The notes beneath the pieces were generated by a model that worked only from the letters and a program-made list of their open reading frames with translations, ran no database searches and was not told the DNA's origin. Made by a program: the position numbers and the translations under genes. From Pseudomonas furukawaii (lineage in GTDB: Bacteria; Pseudomonadota; Gammaproteobacteria; Pseudomonadales; Pseudomonadaceae), in NCBI RefSeq assembly GCF_002355475.1, contig NZ_AP014862.1, positions 1,054,001 through 1,118,000 on the forward strand: DNA of 64,000 bases. Direction: 5' to 3'. Shown here piece by piece: positions 46,379 to 60,835 of the stretch (its first letter is position 1; each line of letters opens with the position of its first letter).

Positions 46379-46957
46379 CTATCCCGCCTTTCCCGCCGCC
46401 TGCCACAGCACCTCACCGATTCCCTGCCGCCTGGCGATCAGCCGGCCGGCGACGAAGAGCAGGTCGGACAGGCGGTTGAGGTAGGCCAGCAACTCCGCTC
46501 GCAGGGGTTCCTCGCCGTTCAGGGTCTGCAGGCGGCGTTCGGCGGTGCGGGCGGCGCTGCGGCAGACGTGGGCCTGGGCCACCAGGCGTGAGCCACCGGG
46601 CAGGATGAAGTTCTCCAGCGGCCCCAGCTCGTCATTCCAGCGGTCGATGGCCGCTTCCAGTCGTTCGACCTCGGCAGTGTCCACCACCTGGTATTCCGGC
46701 ATGGCCAATTCTCCGCCCAGGTCGAACAGGCGGTGCTGGCAGGGGGCCAGGGCCTCTTCCAGCTCCGCCAGGTCCGGCCACCGGGCCTGTCCTTCCGCGA
46801 GTTCGGCGAGCAAGAGGCCCAGTTGGCTGTTCAGGCTGTCCACTTCGCCGATGGCCTCGATGCGCGGGTGGTCCTTGGGAACCCGGCGGCCACCGGCAAG
46901 GCCGGTCTCGCCCTTGTCGCCGGTTCGGGTGTAGATCTTCGAGAGGCGGTTGCCCAT
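46379..46957 (-). CDS. Cob(I)alamin adenosyltransferase, PduO type
   Basis: A 192-residue ATP:corrinoid adenosyltransferase making adenosylcobalamin. N-terminal IYTRTGDKGETGL is the ATP-binding P-loop-like motif, and CRSAARTAERRL lies in the corrinoid/ATP helix. It is the last gene of the minus-strand response regulator-panE-kinase operon, starting two bases beyond the kinase stop, and nearly touches the convergent Nudix gene (4 bases, no terminator). Confidence 0.93.
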   Translation of the reverse strand: MGNRLSKIYTRTGDKGETGLAGGRRVPKDHPRIEAIGEVDSLNSQLGLLLAELAEGQARWPDLAELEEALAPCQHRLFDLGGELAMPEYQVVDTAEVERLEAAIDRWNDELGPLENFILPGGSRLVAQAHVCRSAARTAERRLQTLNGEEPLRAELLAYLNRLSDLLFVAGRLIARRQGIGEVLWQAAGKAG

Positions 46958-46958
46958 G

Positions 46959-48980
<2,022 letters not shown>

Positions 48981-49025
48981 GGGGGCAGGTTTCCGCGACT
49001 GGGCTGAAGGCAGGTTAGCGCGGGG

Positions 49026-50896
<1,871 letters not shown>

Positions 50897-51035
50897 TGGG
50901 CAGGCTCGCGAAGGAGTGGGACAGCGGAATGTGGCGTTATGATATCAAGCCCCATGCCGATTGCCTTGTCGCCCCACCGCTCTGCCGGATTCGGACTGCT
51001 GGGTAAGGCCTCGAAAAGGGGACTTGTCGCTCGGT

Positions 51036-51041
51036 TATAAT
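51036..51041 (+). promoter_or_regulatory. Probable yajQ -10 element
   Basis: Perfect TATAAT at 51036-51041, about 79 bases upstream of yajQ. No good -35 at the expected distance. Confidence 0.45.
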
Positions 51042-51119
51042 GGGTGCGCATTTTTTACCGTCAAGCCAGGCGCGCTCATATCCGTGATGCAGATCGCGCC
51101 GTCTATCTGGAGGAATCCC

Positions 51120-51599
51120 ATGCCCTCGTTCGACGTGGTGTCCGAACTGGACAAGCACGAAGTCACCAATGCTGTCGACAACGCCATCAAGGAGCTCGAT
51201 CGCCGCTACGACCTGCGCGGCAAGGGCAGTTTCGAGTTCAAGGAGCTGACGGTGACGCTCACGGCGGAAGCCGACTTCCAGCTGGAGCAGATGCTGGAAA
51301 TCCTCAAGCTGGCCCTGGTCAAGCGCAAGATCGATATCCAGTGCCTGGAGGTGAAGGACTCCTATGCCTCGGGCAAGGCCGTGAAGCAGGAGGCGGTGCT
51401 TCGCGAGGGCATCGACAAGGAGCTGGCGAAAAAGATCGTCGCCCACGTCAAGGACACCAAGCTCAAGGTCCAGGCCGCGATCCAGGGCGAGCAGGTGCGC
51501 ATCACCGGCAAGAAGCGCGACGACCTGCAGGACGCCATCGCCTCCCTGCGTGCCAAGGAGTTCGGCATGCCGCTGCAGTTCAACAACTTCCGCGATTGA
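51120..51599 (+). CDS. yajQ: YajQ family nucleotide-binding protein
   Basis: A 159-residue protein of two ferredoxin-like domains ([39 protein letters not shown]). Family members in Xanthomonas and Pseudomonas are reported to bind c-di-GMP and act with a transcription factor. GGAGGAA upstream. It is divergent from the degenerate GGDEF response regulator, which makes a shared c-di-GMP output plausible. Confidence 0.94.
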   Translation: MPSFDVVSELDKHEVTNAVDNAIKELDRRYDLRGKGSFEFKELTVTLTAEADFQLEQMLEILKLALVKRKIDIQCLEVKDSYASGKAVKQEAVLREGIDKELAKKIVAHVKDTKLKVQAAIQGEQVRITGKKRDDLQDAIASLRAKEFGMPLQFNNFRD

Positions 51600-51712
51600 G
51601 CGGAACCTTCGCGGCCCGCTCGCGTCGCACTCCAGGTACCCCTTGAACCTTCGCCGCCATGGAGTGTCCATGGCGGCCTGGTTTTGCATTGTGGAAATTG
51701 AGGAGAACAACG

Positions 51713-52540
51713 ATGGATATGAACGTCGATGAGCTGGTGAAGGCATCCGAGGCCTGGATTCCCATCGTGCTGGAGTACGGCGGCAAGCTGACCCTGGCGC
51801 TGATCACCCTGCTGGTGGGCTGGTGGCTGATCAACATGCTGACCGGCCGGGTGGGCGCGCTGATGCGCAACCGCAATGTCGATCGCACGCTTCAGGGTTT
51901 TGTCGGCAGCCTGGCCAACATCATCCTCAAGGTGCTGCTGCTGGTCAGCGTCGCCTCGATGATCGGGGTCGAAACCACCTCCTTCGTCGCCGCCATCGGT
52001 GCGGCGGGCCTGGCCATCGGCCTGGCGCTTCAGGGCAGCCTGGCGAACTTCGCTGGCGGTGTGCTGATCCTCCTGTTCCGCCCGTTCAAGGTGGGCGACT
52101 GGATCGAGGGCCAGGGCGTGGCGGGAACCGTGGACGGCATCCAGATCTTCCATACCACCCTGAAGACCGGCGACAACAAGGTGGTGATCGTACCCAACGG
52201 CAGCCTGTCCAACGGCAACATCACCAACTTCTCGCGGGAGAAGACCCGCCGCGTGGATATCAACATCGGCATCGACTACGGCTGCGACATCAAGGTGGCC
52301 CGCCAAGTGCTGCTGGATATCGCCAGGGACCCGCGCGTGCTGCGCAATCCTGAACCGGTGGTCTTCGTCACCGGACTGGGGGAGAGCGCCATCAACATCT
52401 CCCTGCGGGTCTGGGTCGCCACGGAGGACTATTGGGGCGTGACCTTCGATTTCATCGAGCGGGCCAAGGAGCGGCTGGATGAGGTGGGCATCGGTATCCC
52501 CTTCCCCCAGCGGGTGGTGCGTCTGGTCCAGGAAGCCTGA
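51713..52540 (+). CDS. Small-conductance mechanosensitive channel, MscS family
   Basis: A 275-residue three-helix MscS-type channel. TM1 (~24-42), TM2 (~62-82), pore helix TM3 with GAAGLAIGLALQGSLAN, then the beta domain (PFKVGDWIEGQGVAGTV) and the cytosolic vestibule. It opens on hypoosmotic shock. Start at 51713 has GAGGAG upstream. Confidence 0.93.
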   Translation: MDMNVDELVKASEAWIPIVLEYGGKLTLALITLLVGWWLINMLTGRVGALMRNRNVDRTLQGFVGSLANIILKVLLLVSVASMIGVETTSFVAAIGAAGLAIGLALQGSLANFAGGVLILLFRPFKVGDWIEGQGVAGTVDGIQIFHTTLKTGDNKVVIVPNGSLSNGNITNFSREKTRRVDINIGIDYGCDIKVARQVLLDIARDPRVLRNPEPVVFVTGLGESAINISLRVWVATEDYWGVTFDFIERAKERLDEVGIGIPFPQRVVRLVQEA

Positions 52541-52558
52541 AGCGCTCGGATGCACGCT

Positions 52559-52592
52559 ACGAAAGAGGCCAGCATTCGCTGGCCTTTTTCGT
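52559..52592. terminator. Bidirectional terminator, mscS / ampG
   Basis: ACGAAAGAGGCCAGC pairs with GCTGGCCTTTTTCGT around ATTC, between convergent genes. Confidence 0.92.
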
Positions 52593-52601
52593 GTCCGGGG
52601 G

Positions 52602-54341
52602 TCAGGGCTGCTCGGTGGAGCTCGATGCCGGTGGGTTGCTGTGCGAGCCGTTTTCCCTGGGCTGCTGGCGATCCCGACCCCACTGGATGGCGATCAGCAG
52701 CAGGGTGGGAATGCCCAGCAGGGCCGTGAGCATGAAGAAGTTGTGGTAGCCCAGGCTTTCCACCATCACTCCCGAATAGCCGCCGATCAGGCGCGGCAGC
52801 AACAGCATGATGGAGCTGAGCAGCGCGTACTGGGTGGCGGAGAACTTCAGATTGGTGAGGCTCGACAGGTAGGCGACGAAGGCCGAGGTGGCGAGACCCG
52901 CGCTGAAGTTGTCGCAGGAGATGGTCAGGACCAGCATGTTCAGGTGGGCGCCCATGCCGCTCAGGGCCACGAACATCAGGTTGGTGGCCGCCGAGGCGAC
53001 CCCGCCGATGAAGAGGATCGGCAGGATGCCGAAACGCACGATCAGCACGCCTCCGGCGCCAGCGCCGAGCAGGGTCATCACCAGGCCGAACAGCTTGCTG
53101 ACGCTGGCGATCTGCTCCTTGGTGAAGCCCTGGTCGATATAGAAGACGTTGGCCATCACCCCCATCACCGTATCGGACATCCGGTAGGTGGCGATCAGCC
53201 CCAGCAGCAGCAGCGCCTGCCAGCGGTAGCGCTGGACGAACTCACTGATTGGCGTGAGTACCGGGGCCATGAGCAGCCGGCCGGGCGCGGAGAAACAGGC
53301 CAGGGTGATCAGCACGAACAGCGTGCCCCGAGGCCAGGCGCCCGAGGAAAACGCCTTCACCGCGGCGGCGATGGTCACCAGGACCACGATCAGCACGATG
53401 ATCGAGACGGCCTGGTGGACGAAGTCGAAGTTCGGCATCACCTTGCCCCTCGCGGCGACCAGCAGTTGGCGGCGCTGCTGGCTCAGCAGGTCGCGCACCG
53501 GCAGGATCTGGCGCATGCCCCAGGGCGACAGGCAGGTGACGAGAAAGATGGCGTAGAGCGCGGCGCGAGGCCAGGCGCGGTCCAGCAGGCCGGTGATCAT
53601 CGCTGGCAGGGAGATCAGCATCACCAGCAGGATCAGTACCGAGGACAGCTGCTGCTTGAGCTTGAAGCGAGAGCTGTTGGTCTGGGCCGGCAACTCGACC
53701 GCCGGCTCGCGCATCCACAGGCTGGTGATCAGGCCAGGCAGCATCAGCAGGGCGAACAACAGGTAGGTGCCGGCCCAGGCACCGTATTCGTAGACGGTCG
53801 TGGTGGAGCCGAACCACTCGGCGAAATACAGCGCGCCGGCGGTGGCCAGCAGCGCGGAAACCCGGTAGCCGGTCATGTAGCAGGCGGCCAGGGCGGCCTG
53901 CCGGCTGTCCTCGGCGATTTCCAGGCGATAGGCGTCGATGGCGATGTCCTGGGTGGCGGAAGCGAAGGCCACCACCACCGCCAGCGCGATCAGCCAGGTC
54001 AGGTGGGTTTGCGGGTCGCACATAGCCATGCCCACCAGCCCCAGCGCCACCAGGGCCTGTGACAGCACCAGCCAGGAGCGGCGCCGACCCAGGCGGCCCA
54101 GCAGCGGCAGGCGCCATTGGTCCAGCAGCGGCGACCAGATCCACTTGAAGGCGTAGGCCAGGCCGATGAGGCTGGCAAAACCGATGGTTTCCCGAGAGAC
54201 CCCGGCCTCCCGCAGCCAGACCGACAGGGTGGCGAACACCAGCATGTAGGGCAGGCCGGCGGCGAACCCCAGCAACAGCAGCGACAGGGTGGAGGGCGAG
54301 GCGTAGGCGGCGATGGCGGCGCGCCAGGAACTATGAGGCAT
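52602..54341 (-). CDS. ampG: AmpG muropeptide permease
   Basis: A 579-residue MFS transporter with 14 predicted membrane helices, importing GlcNAc-anhydroMurNAc peptides for cell-wall recycling and so feeding AmpR/AmpC beta-lactamase induction. Landmarks: GFAAGLPYMLVFATLSVWL and KWIWSPLLDQW near the N terminus. C-terminal tail is polar. Preceded on the same strand by the alkyltransferase-like gene with a 75-base gap. Confidence 0.93.
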   Translation of the reverse strand: MPHSSWRAAIAAYASPSTLSLLLLGFAAGLPYMLVFATLSVWLREAGVSRETIGFASLIGLAYAFKWIWSPLLDQWRLPLLGRLGRRRSWLVLSQALVALGLVGMAMCDPQTHLTWLIALAVVVAFASATQDIAIDAYRLEIAEDSRQAALAACYMTGYRVSALLATAGALYFAEWFGSTTTVYEYGAWAGTYLLFALLMLPGLITSLWMREPAVELPAQTNSSRFKLKQQLSSVLILLVMLISLPAMITGLLDRAWPRAALYAIFLVTCLSPWGMRQILPVRDLLSQQRRQLLVAARGKVMPNFDFVHQAVSIIVLIVVLVTIAAAVKAFSSGAWPRGTLFVLITLACFSAPGRLLMAPVLTPISEFVQRYRWQALLLLGLIATYRMSDTVMGVMANVFYIDQGFTKEQIASVSKLFGLVMTLLGAGAGGVLIVRFGILPILFIGGVASAATNLMFVALSGMGAHLNMLVLTISCDNFSAGLATSAFVAYLSSLTNLKFSATQYALLSSIMLLLPRLIGGYSGVMVESLGYHNFFMLTALLGIPTLLLIAIQWGRDRQQPRENGSHSNPPASSSTEQP

Positions 54342-54416
54342 CAGCGGTGCGGTCCGAAAGGCGAGGCGCCGGACAGGGGCGCTCCGCGGCGGGCGGGAAA
54401 CAGGGCAGGGCGCACT

Positions 54417-54803
54417 CTAACCCTTGGGTGGCATGGGATGCCAGCCGTGCCGACGCATGTCCACCCGATCGTTGTGGAGTCGGACACCCTCTGCGCGCAA
54501 TCGTGCCCGCTGTTCATTGCCGGACGGGGTACCAGCGGCCAGGCTGAAGCGCCCGCCCGCTCCCACCACGCGGTGCCAGGGCAGCCGGGTGCCGCTGGGC
54601 AGCTGACTCAGGGTCCGGCCGACCCAGCGCGCCGCGCGGCCCAGGCCCGCCAGTTCCGCCAGTTGGCCGTAGGTGACCACCTTGCCCTCCGGTACCTGGC
54701 CAAGGGTCAGGTAGAGCGCCTCCCGGCGAACGTCGGCACTTGCTCCGGGCAAGTCCCCCCATGCATCCTCTGGCGCCTCTTTCCCTTTCTTGCTGTCCGC
54801 CAT
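54417..54803 (-). CDS. Alkyltransferase-like protein (ATL), MGMT family without the active-site Cys
   Basis: A 128-residue protein with the DNA-binding domain of O6-alkylguanine transferases (VVTYGQLAELAG). The usual PCHRV is PWHRV (P75-W76-H77-R78), so it cannot accept alkyl groups. ATL proteins bind O6-alkylguanine and hand lesions to nucleotide excision repair. The ATG complements 54803-54801 and overlaps the ATG of the divergent DUF481 gene. It lacks the MGMT N-terminal domain, as expected. Confidence 0.92.
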   Translation of the reverse strand: MADSKKGKEAPEDAWGDLPGASADVRREALYLTLGQVPEGKVVTYGQLAELAGLGRAARWVGRTLSQLPSGTRLPWHRVVGAGGRFSLAAGTPSGNEQRARLRAEGVRLHNDRVDMRRHGWHPMPPKG

Positions 54804-55797
54804 GATCCGTTGCCTCGGTGCCCTGTTCCTGACTGTCCTGTGTACGCCGCTCTGGGCCGATACCGTCTGGTTGAACAACGGCGATCGCCTGACCGGCGAG
54901 ATCCTGTTGCTGGATGGCGGCAAGCTGGCGCTGAAGACCCGCTATGCCGGCCAGGTGCTGATCGACTGGAAGGATATCGACACCCTCCTCTCCGAGAAAC
55001 CGCTGATGATCAAGCGCGCGGGCCAGGACAGCGAGCACAGCCAGAGCCTGGAAGCGGCGGGCAAGGGCATGGTGCGTCTGGTCAATGGTGCGAGCGAGAC
55101 GGTGCCCCTGGCCAGCATCCGCCAGATGGTTCCGCCCCGTCCCCTGCTCAAGGACCGGATCTGGGAAGGCAACCTGGACGCCAAGCTGGACATGGAGCGC
55201 AATGCCGACAAGAAGGATGAATGGAAGCTCAAGGGCGATACCCGGGTCGAGCACGGCCGCTGGCGGCATGTGCTCAGTGGGCAATTGGAAAACGAAACCA
55301 AGAACGGCGATCGCACCGAGGACAACTGGGAGCTGGAGTACGATCTCGACCGATTCCTCACCCCCCACTGGTTCGTGCGTGGCAGCTATGACCAGGCCCG
55401 CGATGACTTCGAGTTCTTCGATCGCCAGCGCTCCTACGGACTGGGGCCGGGTTATCGCTTCTGGGACAACGAACTGGGGCGCTTCGACCTGATCGCCCAG
55501 CTGTCGCGCTTTGAACTGGAAAGCGCCGCCGGTGACCTGGAGTTCGACGCCTACTCCCTGGAGTGGGACTTCAAGCGCCTGATCTGGGGGACCCGCTTCG
55601 AGCTCTACTCCAAGGCCCAGTTGCAGATGCCGCGCATCAACGAGATCGATTATGTGCTGGACAGCGAGTTCGGCCTGCGTTATCGCCTGAACGACTGGGC
55701 GCGGCTCTCGCTGCTCTACGAGCTGGACCAGATCCGGGGCCAGGGAACCACCGTATCGGACCGCCATTACCTCATCGGCGTGGGGGTGGGCTGGTAG
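54802..55797 (+). CDS. DUF481 outer-membrane protein, copy 1
   Basis: A 331-residue protein. Signal peptide (to about WAD, residue 19), a small N-terminal domain starting DTVWLNNGDRLTG, then a beta-barrel-like C-terminal region rich in alternating aromatic residues ending GVGVGW, a typical outer-membrane terminal aromatic. Function of DUF481 proteins is unknown. It is homologous to the next gene. The ATG sits within the divergent ATL start (CATG). Confidence 0.88.
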   Translation: MIRCLGALFLTVLCTPLWADTVWLNNGDRLTGEILLLDGGKLALKTRYAGQVLIDWKDIDTLLSEKPLMIKRAGQDSEHSQSLEAAGKGMVRLVNGASETVPLASIRQMVPPRPLLKDRIWEGNLDAKLDMERNADKKDEWKLKGDTRVEHGRWRHVLSGQLENETKNGDRTEDNWELEYDLDRFLTPHWFVRGSYDQARDDFEFFDRQRSYGLGPGYRFWDNELGRFDLIAQLSRFELESAAGDLEFDAYSLEWDFKRLIWGTRFELYSKAQLQMPRINEIDYVLDSEFGLRYRLNDWARLSLLYELDQIRGQGTTVSDRHYLIGVGVGW

Positions 55798-55856
55798 CGG
55801 GGAGGCGCACGTCCATCGATTCTTCGGAACTCATCGGCCATCGTCCGGTCAGTCCT

Positions 55857-55897
55857 TGCTCTGCCGCCGGCCATCCGGATAATGCCCGGCTTTTTTT
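55857..55897 (+). promoter_or_regulatory. Promoter-like or terminator-like element between the DUF481 genes
   Basis: TTGCTC near 55857 and GATAAT (55878-55883) are promoter-like. The -10 is bracketed by CCGG (55875-55878) and CCGG (55886-55889). A longer GCCGG/CCGGC pair followed by seven T could instead terminate copy 1. Confidence 0.4.
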
Positions 55898-55922
55898 GAA
55901 TCGGAGCCGAAGAAGCCGTCCC

Positions 55923-56927
55923 ATGCTGTCTCGATCCCTGCTTTGCCTGGCGCTTGCCGCCGCTTCCACCGCCACCTTCGCCGACACCGTCTGGCTGAAG
56001 AACGGCGACCGACTCACCGGCACCATCCGCGTCTTCGACGGCAACAAGCTGGTGCTGGAAACCGACTACGGCGGAACCATTCCGCTGGACTGGAAGAAGG
56101 TCGCCACCCTGGAGAGCGACCGCGAGCTGCTGATCAAGCAGGGCGATGTGGAGGGCGAGCGGGCCAAGTCCCTGCACCGGGCCGACGAGGGCAAGGTCAT
56201 CCTCGCCAACGGCGATGCCCCCAAGGAAGTGGAACTGGCCAGCATCGACCAGATCATGAAGCCCAAGCCCCTGGTGGAAGACCTCACCTGGACCGGCAAC
56301 GTCGACCTGGCGCTCGACTACAAGCGCGCCGAGAAGGACACCGACGACTATGACGTCGACTTCTCCACCAAGGCGCGTCACGGCCGCTGGCGGCACAACG
56401 CCTCGGGCGAATACAACCGCGAGTTCACCAACGAGGTGAAGACCACCGACAACTGGGAGGTCGAGTACGCCCTCGACCGTTTCCTCACCGACCAGTTCTT
56501 CTGGCAGGGCCGCGGTGAATACAAGCGGGACAAGGTCGAGGAGCTGGCGCGCCAGCGCACCCTGGGTACCGGTCCCGGTTACCAGTTCTGGGACGACGAA
56601 CTGGGCGCCTTCTCCCTGGCGAGCCTGGTCAACCGCAGCGACTACCAGTTCTCCGATGGCAGCAAGGAGAACTTCTATTCCCTCAGCCTGAAGTGGGACT
56701 ACAACCGCTACCTGATCGGCAAGACGGTCGAGTTCTTCACCACCGGCGAAGTGGGACGTCCGCTGGACAACACCGCCGACTACTCCCTGGATGCCGAGAT
56801 GGGCCTGCGTTACAAGCTCACCGACTGGGCCTCGCTGAACATGAAGGCCGAGAAGGACCAGGTCAGCGGCGCCGACGGCGAGATCGACGAAACACGCTAC
56901 ACCGTCGGTTTCGGCGTGGGCTGGTAA
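55923..56927 (+). CDS. DUF481 outer-membrane protein, copy 2
   Basis: A 334-residue paralog of the preceding gene with the same plan: signal peptide ending near TFA, DTVWLKNGDRLTG start, matching central motifs (RHGRWRH, DNWEVEYALDRFLT, LGTGPGYQFWDDELG) and GFGVGW at the C terminus. Tandem duplication is clear, yet the copies have diverged strongly. Starts 126 bases after copy 1 and has its own promoter-like region. Confidence 0.88.
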   Translation: MLSRSLLCLALAAASTATFADTVWLKNGDRLTGTIRVFDGNKLVLETDYGGTIPLDWKKVATLESDRELLIKQGDVEGERAKSLHRADEGKVILANGDAPKEVELASIDQIMKPKPLVEDLTWTGNVDLALDYKRAEKDTDDYDVDFSTKARHGRWRHNASGEYNREFTNEVKTTDNWEVEYALDRFLTDQFFWQGRGEYKRDKVEELARQRTLGTGPGYQFWDDELGAFSLASLVNRSDYQFSDGSKENFYSLSLKWDYNRYLIGKTVEFFTTGEVGRPLDNTADYSLDAEMGLRYKLTDWASLNMKAEKDQVSGADGEIDETRYTVGFGVGW

Positions 56928-56995
56928 GCCTGCCTGGTGAGACGGCCCCGACCCCGGGGCCTGACGTGGCGCCCGTGCAGCAGGTCGCTTTTCGC

Positions 56996-57039
56996 TTGTC
57001 GATGTAAACAACTGAGTCCAGAATGGACAAAATGTTTAT
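56996..57039 (+). promoter_or_regulatory. dauBAR promoter with palindromic operator
   Basis: TTGTCG (56996-57001), 17 bases, CAGAAT (57019-57024). The -10 is covered by the palindrome GTCCA-GAA-TGGAC (57016-57028), nested in a wider inverted repeat GTAAACA (57004-57010) / TGTTTAT (57033-57039). The position suits repression by DauR, which in P. aeruginosa represses this operon and is relieved by arginine. Confidence 0.55.
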
Positions 57040-57060
57040 TTCTGACTCCGGAAGCCTCCC

Positions 57061-59149
<2,089 letters not shown>

Positions 59150-59228
59150 CGCCGCCGGCGCTTTGCGCCACACTCGCAGCGCCGGGCCCCGTGCCCGGCG
59201 TCGTTCCTTCCGCGCCAGGAGCCGTTTC

Positions 59229-59861
59229 ATGACCCCCCGCCCAGCCGCTGACCTGGACAACTACCGGGCCATCGCCGACGCCATCGCCACCCTGTTCTTT
59301 CCCCATGCCGAGGTGGTGCTCCACGACCTGCGGACCCAGAAGATCGACTACATCGCCAACAACCTGTCCAAGCGTTGCGTAGGGGATGACGCCGCCCTCG
59401 AAGACATGCTCGACGATGAGGTGGGCGAGCGGAACATCGGCCCCTACGAAAAGCTCAACTGGGACGGCCAGAAAATCCGCTCCATGAGCACGGTGCTGCG
59501 GGACGCCCAGGGCACGCCGCTGGCGGTGCTCTGCATCAACCTCAATATCTCGCTGTTCGAGGCGGCCAAGGCGGCCCTCGACCTGTTCCTCTCGCCAGGC
59601 AAGCTGATTCCCCAGCCGGATGCGCTGTTCCGGGACGACTGGCAGGAGCGCATCAACACCTTCCTGCACAACTGGCTGCGGCAGCGCCAGCTGGGTCTCA
59701 ACCTGCTCACCCGGGAACACAAGCGCGAACTGGTACTGGCGCTGCACGCCGAAGGCGCCTTCAAGGGCAAGAGTGCCGCCAACTATGTGGCCAATGTCCT
59801 CAACATGGGCCGCGCGACGGTCTACAAGCACCTCAAGGAGCTGAAGGCGGAGTCGCCCTGA
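59229..59861 (+). CDS. dauR: D-arginine catabolism repressor DauR
   Basis: A 210-residue YheO-type regulator: PAS-like N domain (about 10-120) and a C-terminal helix-turn-helix (KSAANYVANVLNMGRATVYKHLKEL). In P. aeruginosa, DauR represses dauBAR. Start ATG 59229; last gene of the operon. Confidence 0.92.
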   Translation: MTPRPAADLDNYRAIADAIATLFFPHAEVVLHDLRTQKIDYIANNLSKRCVGDDAALEDMLDDEVGERNIGPYEKLNWDGQKIRSMSTVLRDAQGTPLAVLCINLNISLFEAAKAALDLFLSPGKLIPQPDALFRDDWQERINTFLHNWLRQRQLGLNLLTREHKRELVLALHAEGAFKGKSAANYVANVLNMGRATVYKHLKELKAESP

Positions 59862-59953
59862 AGCGGTTACCTGCATTCGCGGGGCTGATGGCACTGGAGC
59901 CTCAGCCCGAAGTGGGTCGATACTGCTGTCATCCCTTGCCCCGGAGCTGACCC

Positions 59954-60439
59954 ATGGCCCATCCCAACGCCGAACTCATCACCCGCTTCTACCAGGCTTT
60001 CCAACGGCTGGACGCCGAGACCATGGCGGCCTGCTACAGCCCGGACGTGCATTTCAGCGACCCGGTGTTCACCGACCTCAATGGCGAGGAAGCCGCGGAC
60101 ATGTGGCGCATGCTGGCCAGCCGGGCCCAGCAGTTCTCCCTGACCTTCGACCGCGTCGAGGCGGACGATCTCCAGGGCAGCGCCCACTGGGTGGCTCGCT
60201 ACCTGTTCAGCCAGACCGGTCGCATGGTGGAAAATCGCATCCAGGCCCGCTTCCTGTTCTCCGACGGCAGGATCATCGAGCACCACGACCACTTCGACCT
60301 CTGGCGCTGGAGCCGCCAGGCCCTGGGAGCCAAGGGCCTGCTGCTGGGCTGGTTGCCGGCGGTGCAGGACAGGATCCGCCAGCAGGCGGCGCGGGGCCTC
60401 TCCGCCTACCGGGCCAGCGCGCGGGGGCTTGTGCCCTGA
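59954..60439 (+). CDS. SnoaL/NTF2-like protein
   Basis: A 161-residue protein with the NTF2 cone fold (ITRFYQAFQRLDAETMAACYSPDVHFSDP). Such proteins are small ligand-binding or enzyme domains; no residue reveals a substrate. GGAGCTG upstream of the ATG. Stands 92 bases after dauR, possibly in its own unit. Confidence 0.85.
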   Translation: MAHPNAELITRFYQAFQRLDAETMAACYSPDVHFSDPVFTDLNGEEAADMWRMLASRAQQFSLTFDRVEADDLQGSAHWVARYLFSQTGRMVENRIQARFLFSDGRIIEHHDHFDLWRWSRQALGAKGLLLGWLPAVQDRIRQQAARGLSAYRASARGLVP

Positions 60440-60483
60440 CGCCCGGACAGGCCTAATCGCGGCGCCGCCTCGAAGGTCCCGCG

Positions 60484-60798
60484 ATGTCCGAACTGCCTGA
60501 AGTCCCCCCCGCCAAGCCCTGGTTCGTCTATCTGGTGCGTGCCGAGAACGGCGCGCTCTACTGCGGCATCAGCGACGACCCGCAGCGCCGCTTCGCCCAG
60601 CACCGCAGCGGCAAGGGCGCGCGTTTCTTCCATTCCAGTCCGGCCCAGGCGCTGGTCTTTGTCGAGACCTGCGCCGACAAGGGCGAGGCCCTGCGCCGTG
60701 AGCTCGCCATCAAACGCATGAAGAAGCCGGCCAAAGAGGCGCTGATAAAGGCCTGGCAGGCTCCGGAAAGGATGGGCCCGGAGACGGGCGCACGCTAA
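60484..60798 (+). CDS. GIY-YIG nuclease family protein (UPF0213/YhbQ-like)
   Basis: A 104-residue single-domain GIY-YIG protein: [16 protein letters not shown] carries the two motif strands, followed by [12 protein letters not shown] with the catalytic-type Arg. E. coli YhbQ has reported endonuclease activity, but a cellular role is not settled. PAO1 PA3854 is the likely counterpart. Confidence 0.9.
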   Translation: MSELPEVPPAKPWFVYLVRAENGALYCGISDDPQRRFAQHRSGKGARFFHSSPAQALVFVETCADKGEALRRELAIKRMKKPAKEALIKAWQAPERMGPETGAR

Positions 60799-60835
60799 GC
60801 TGCGGATTCTTTTTCACGCAGCGGAGCCCTGCCCC

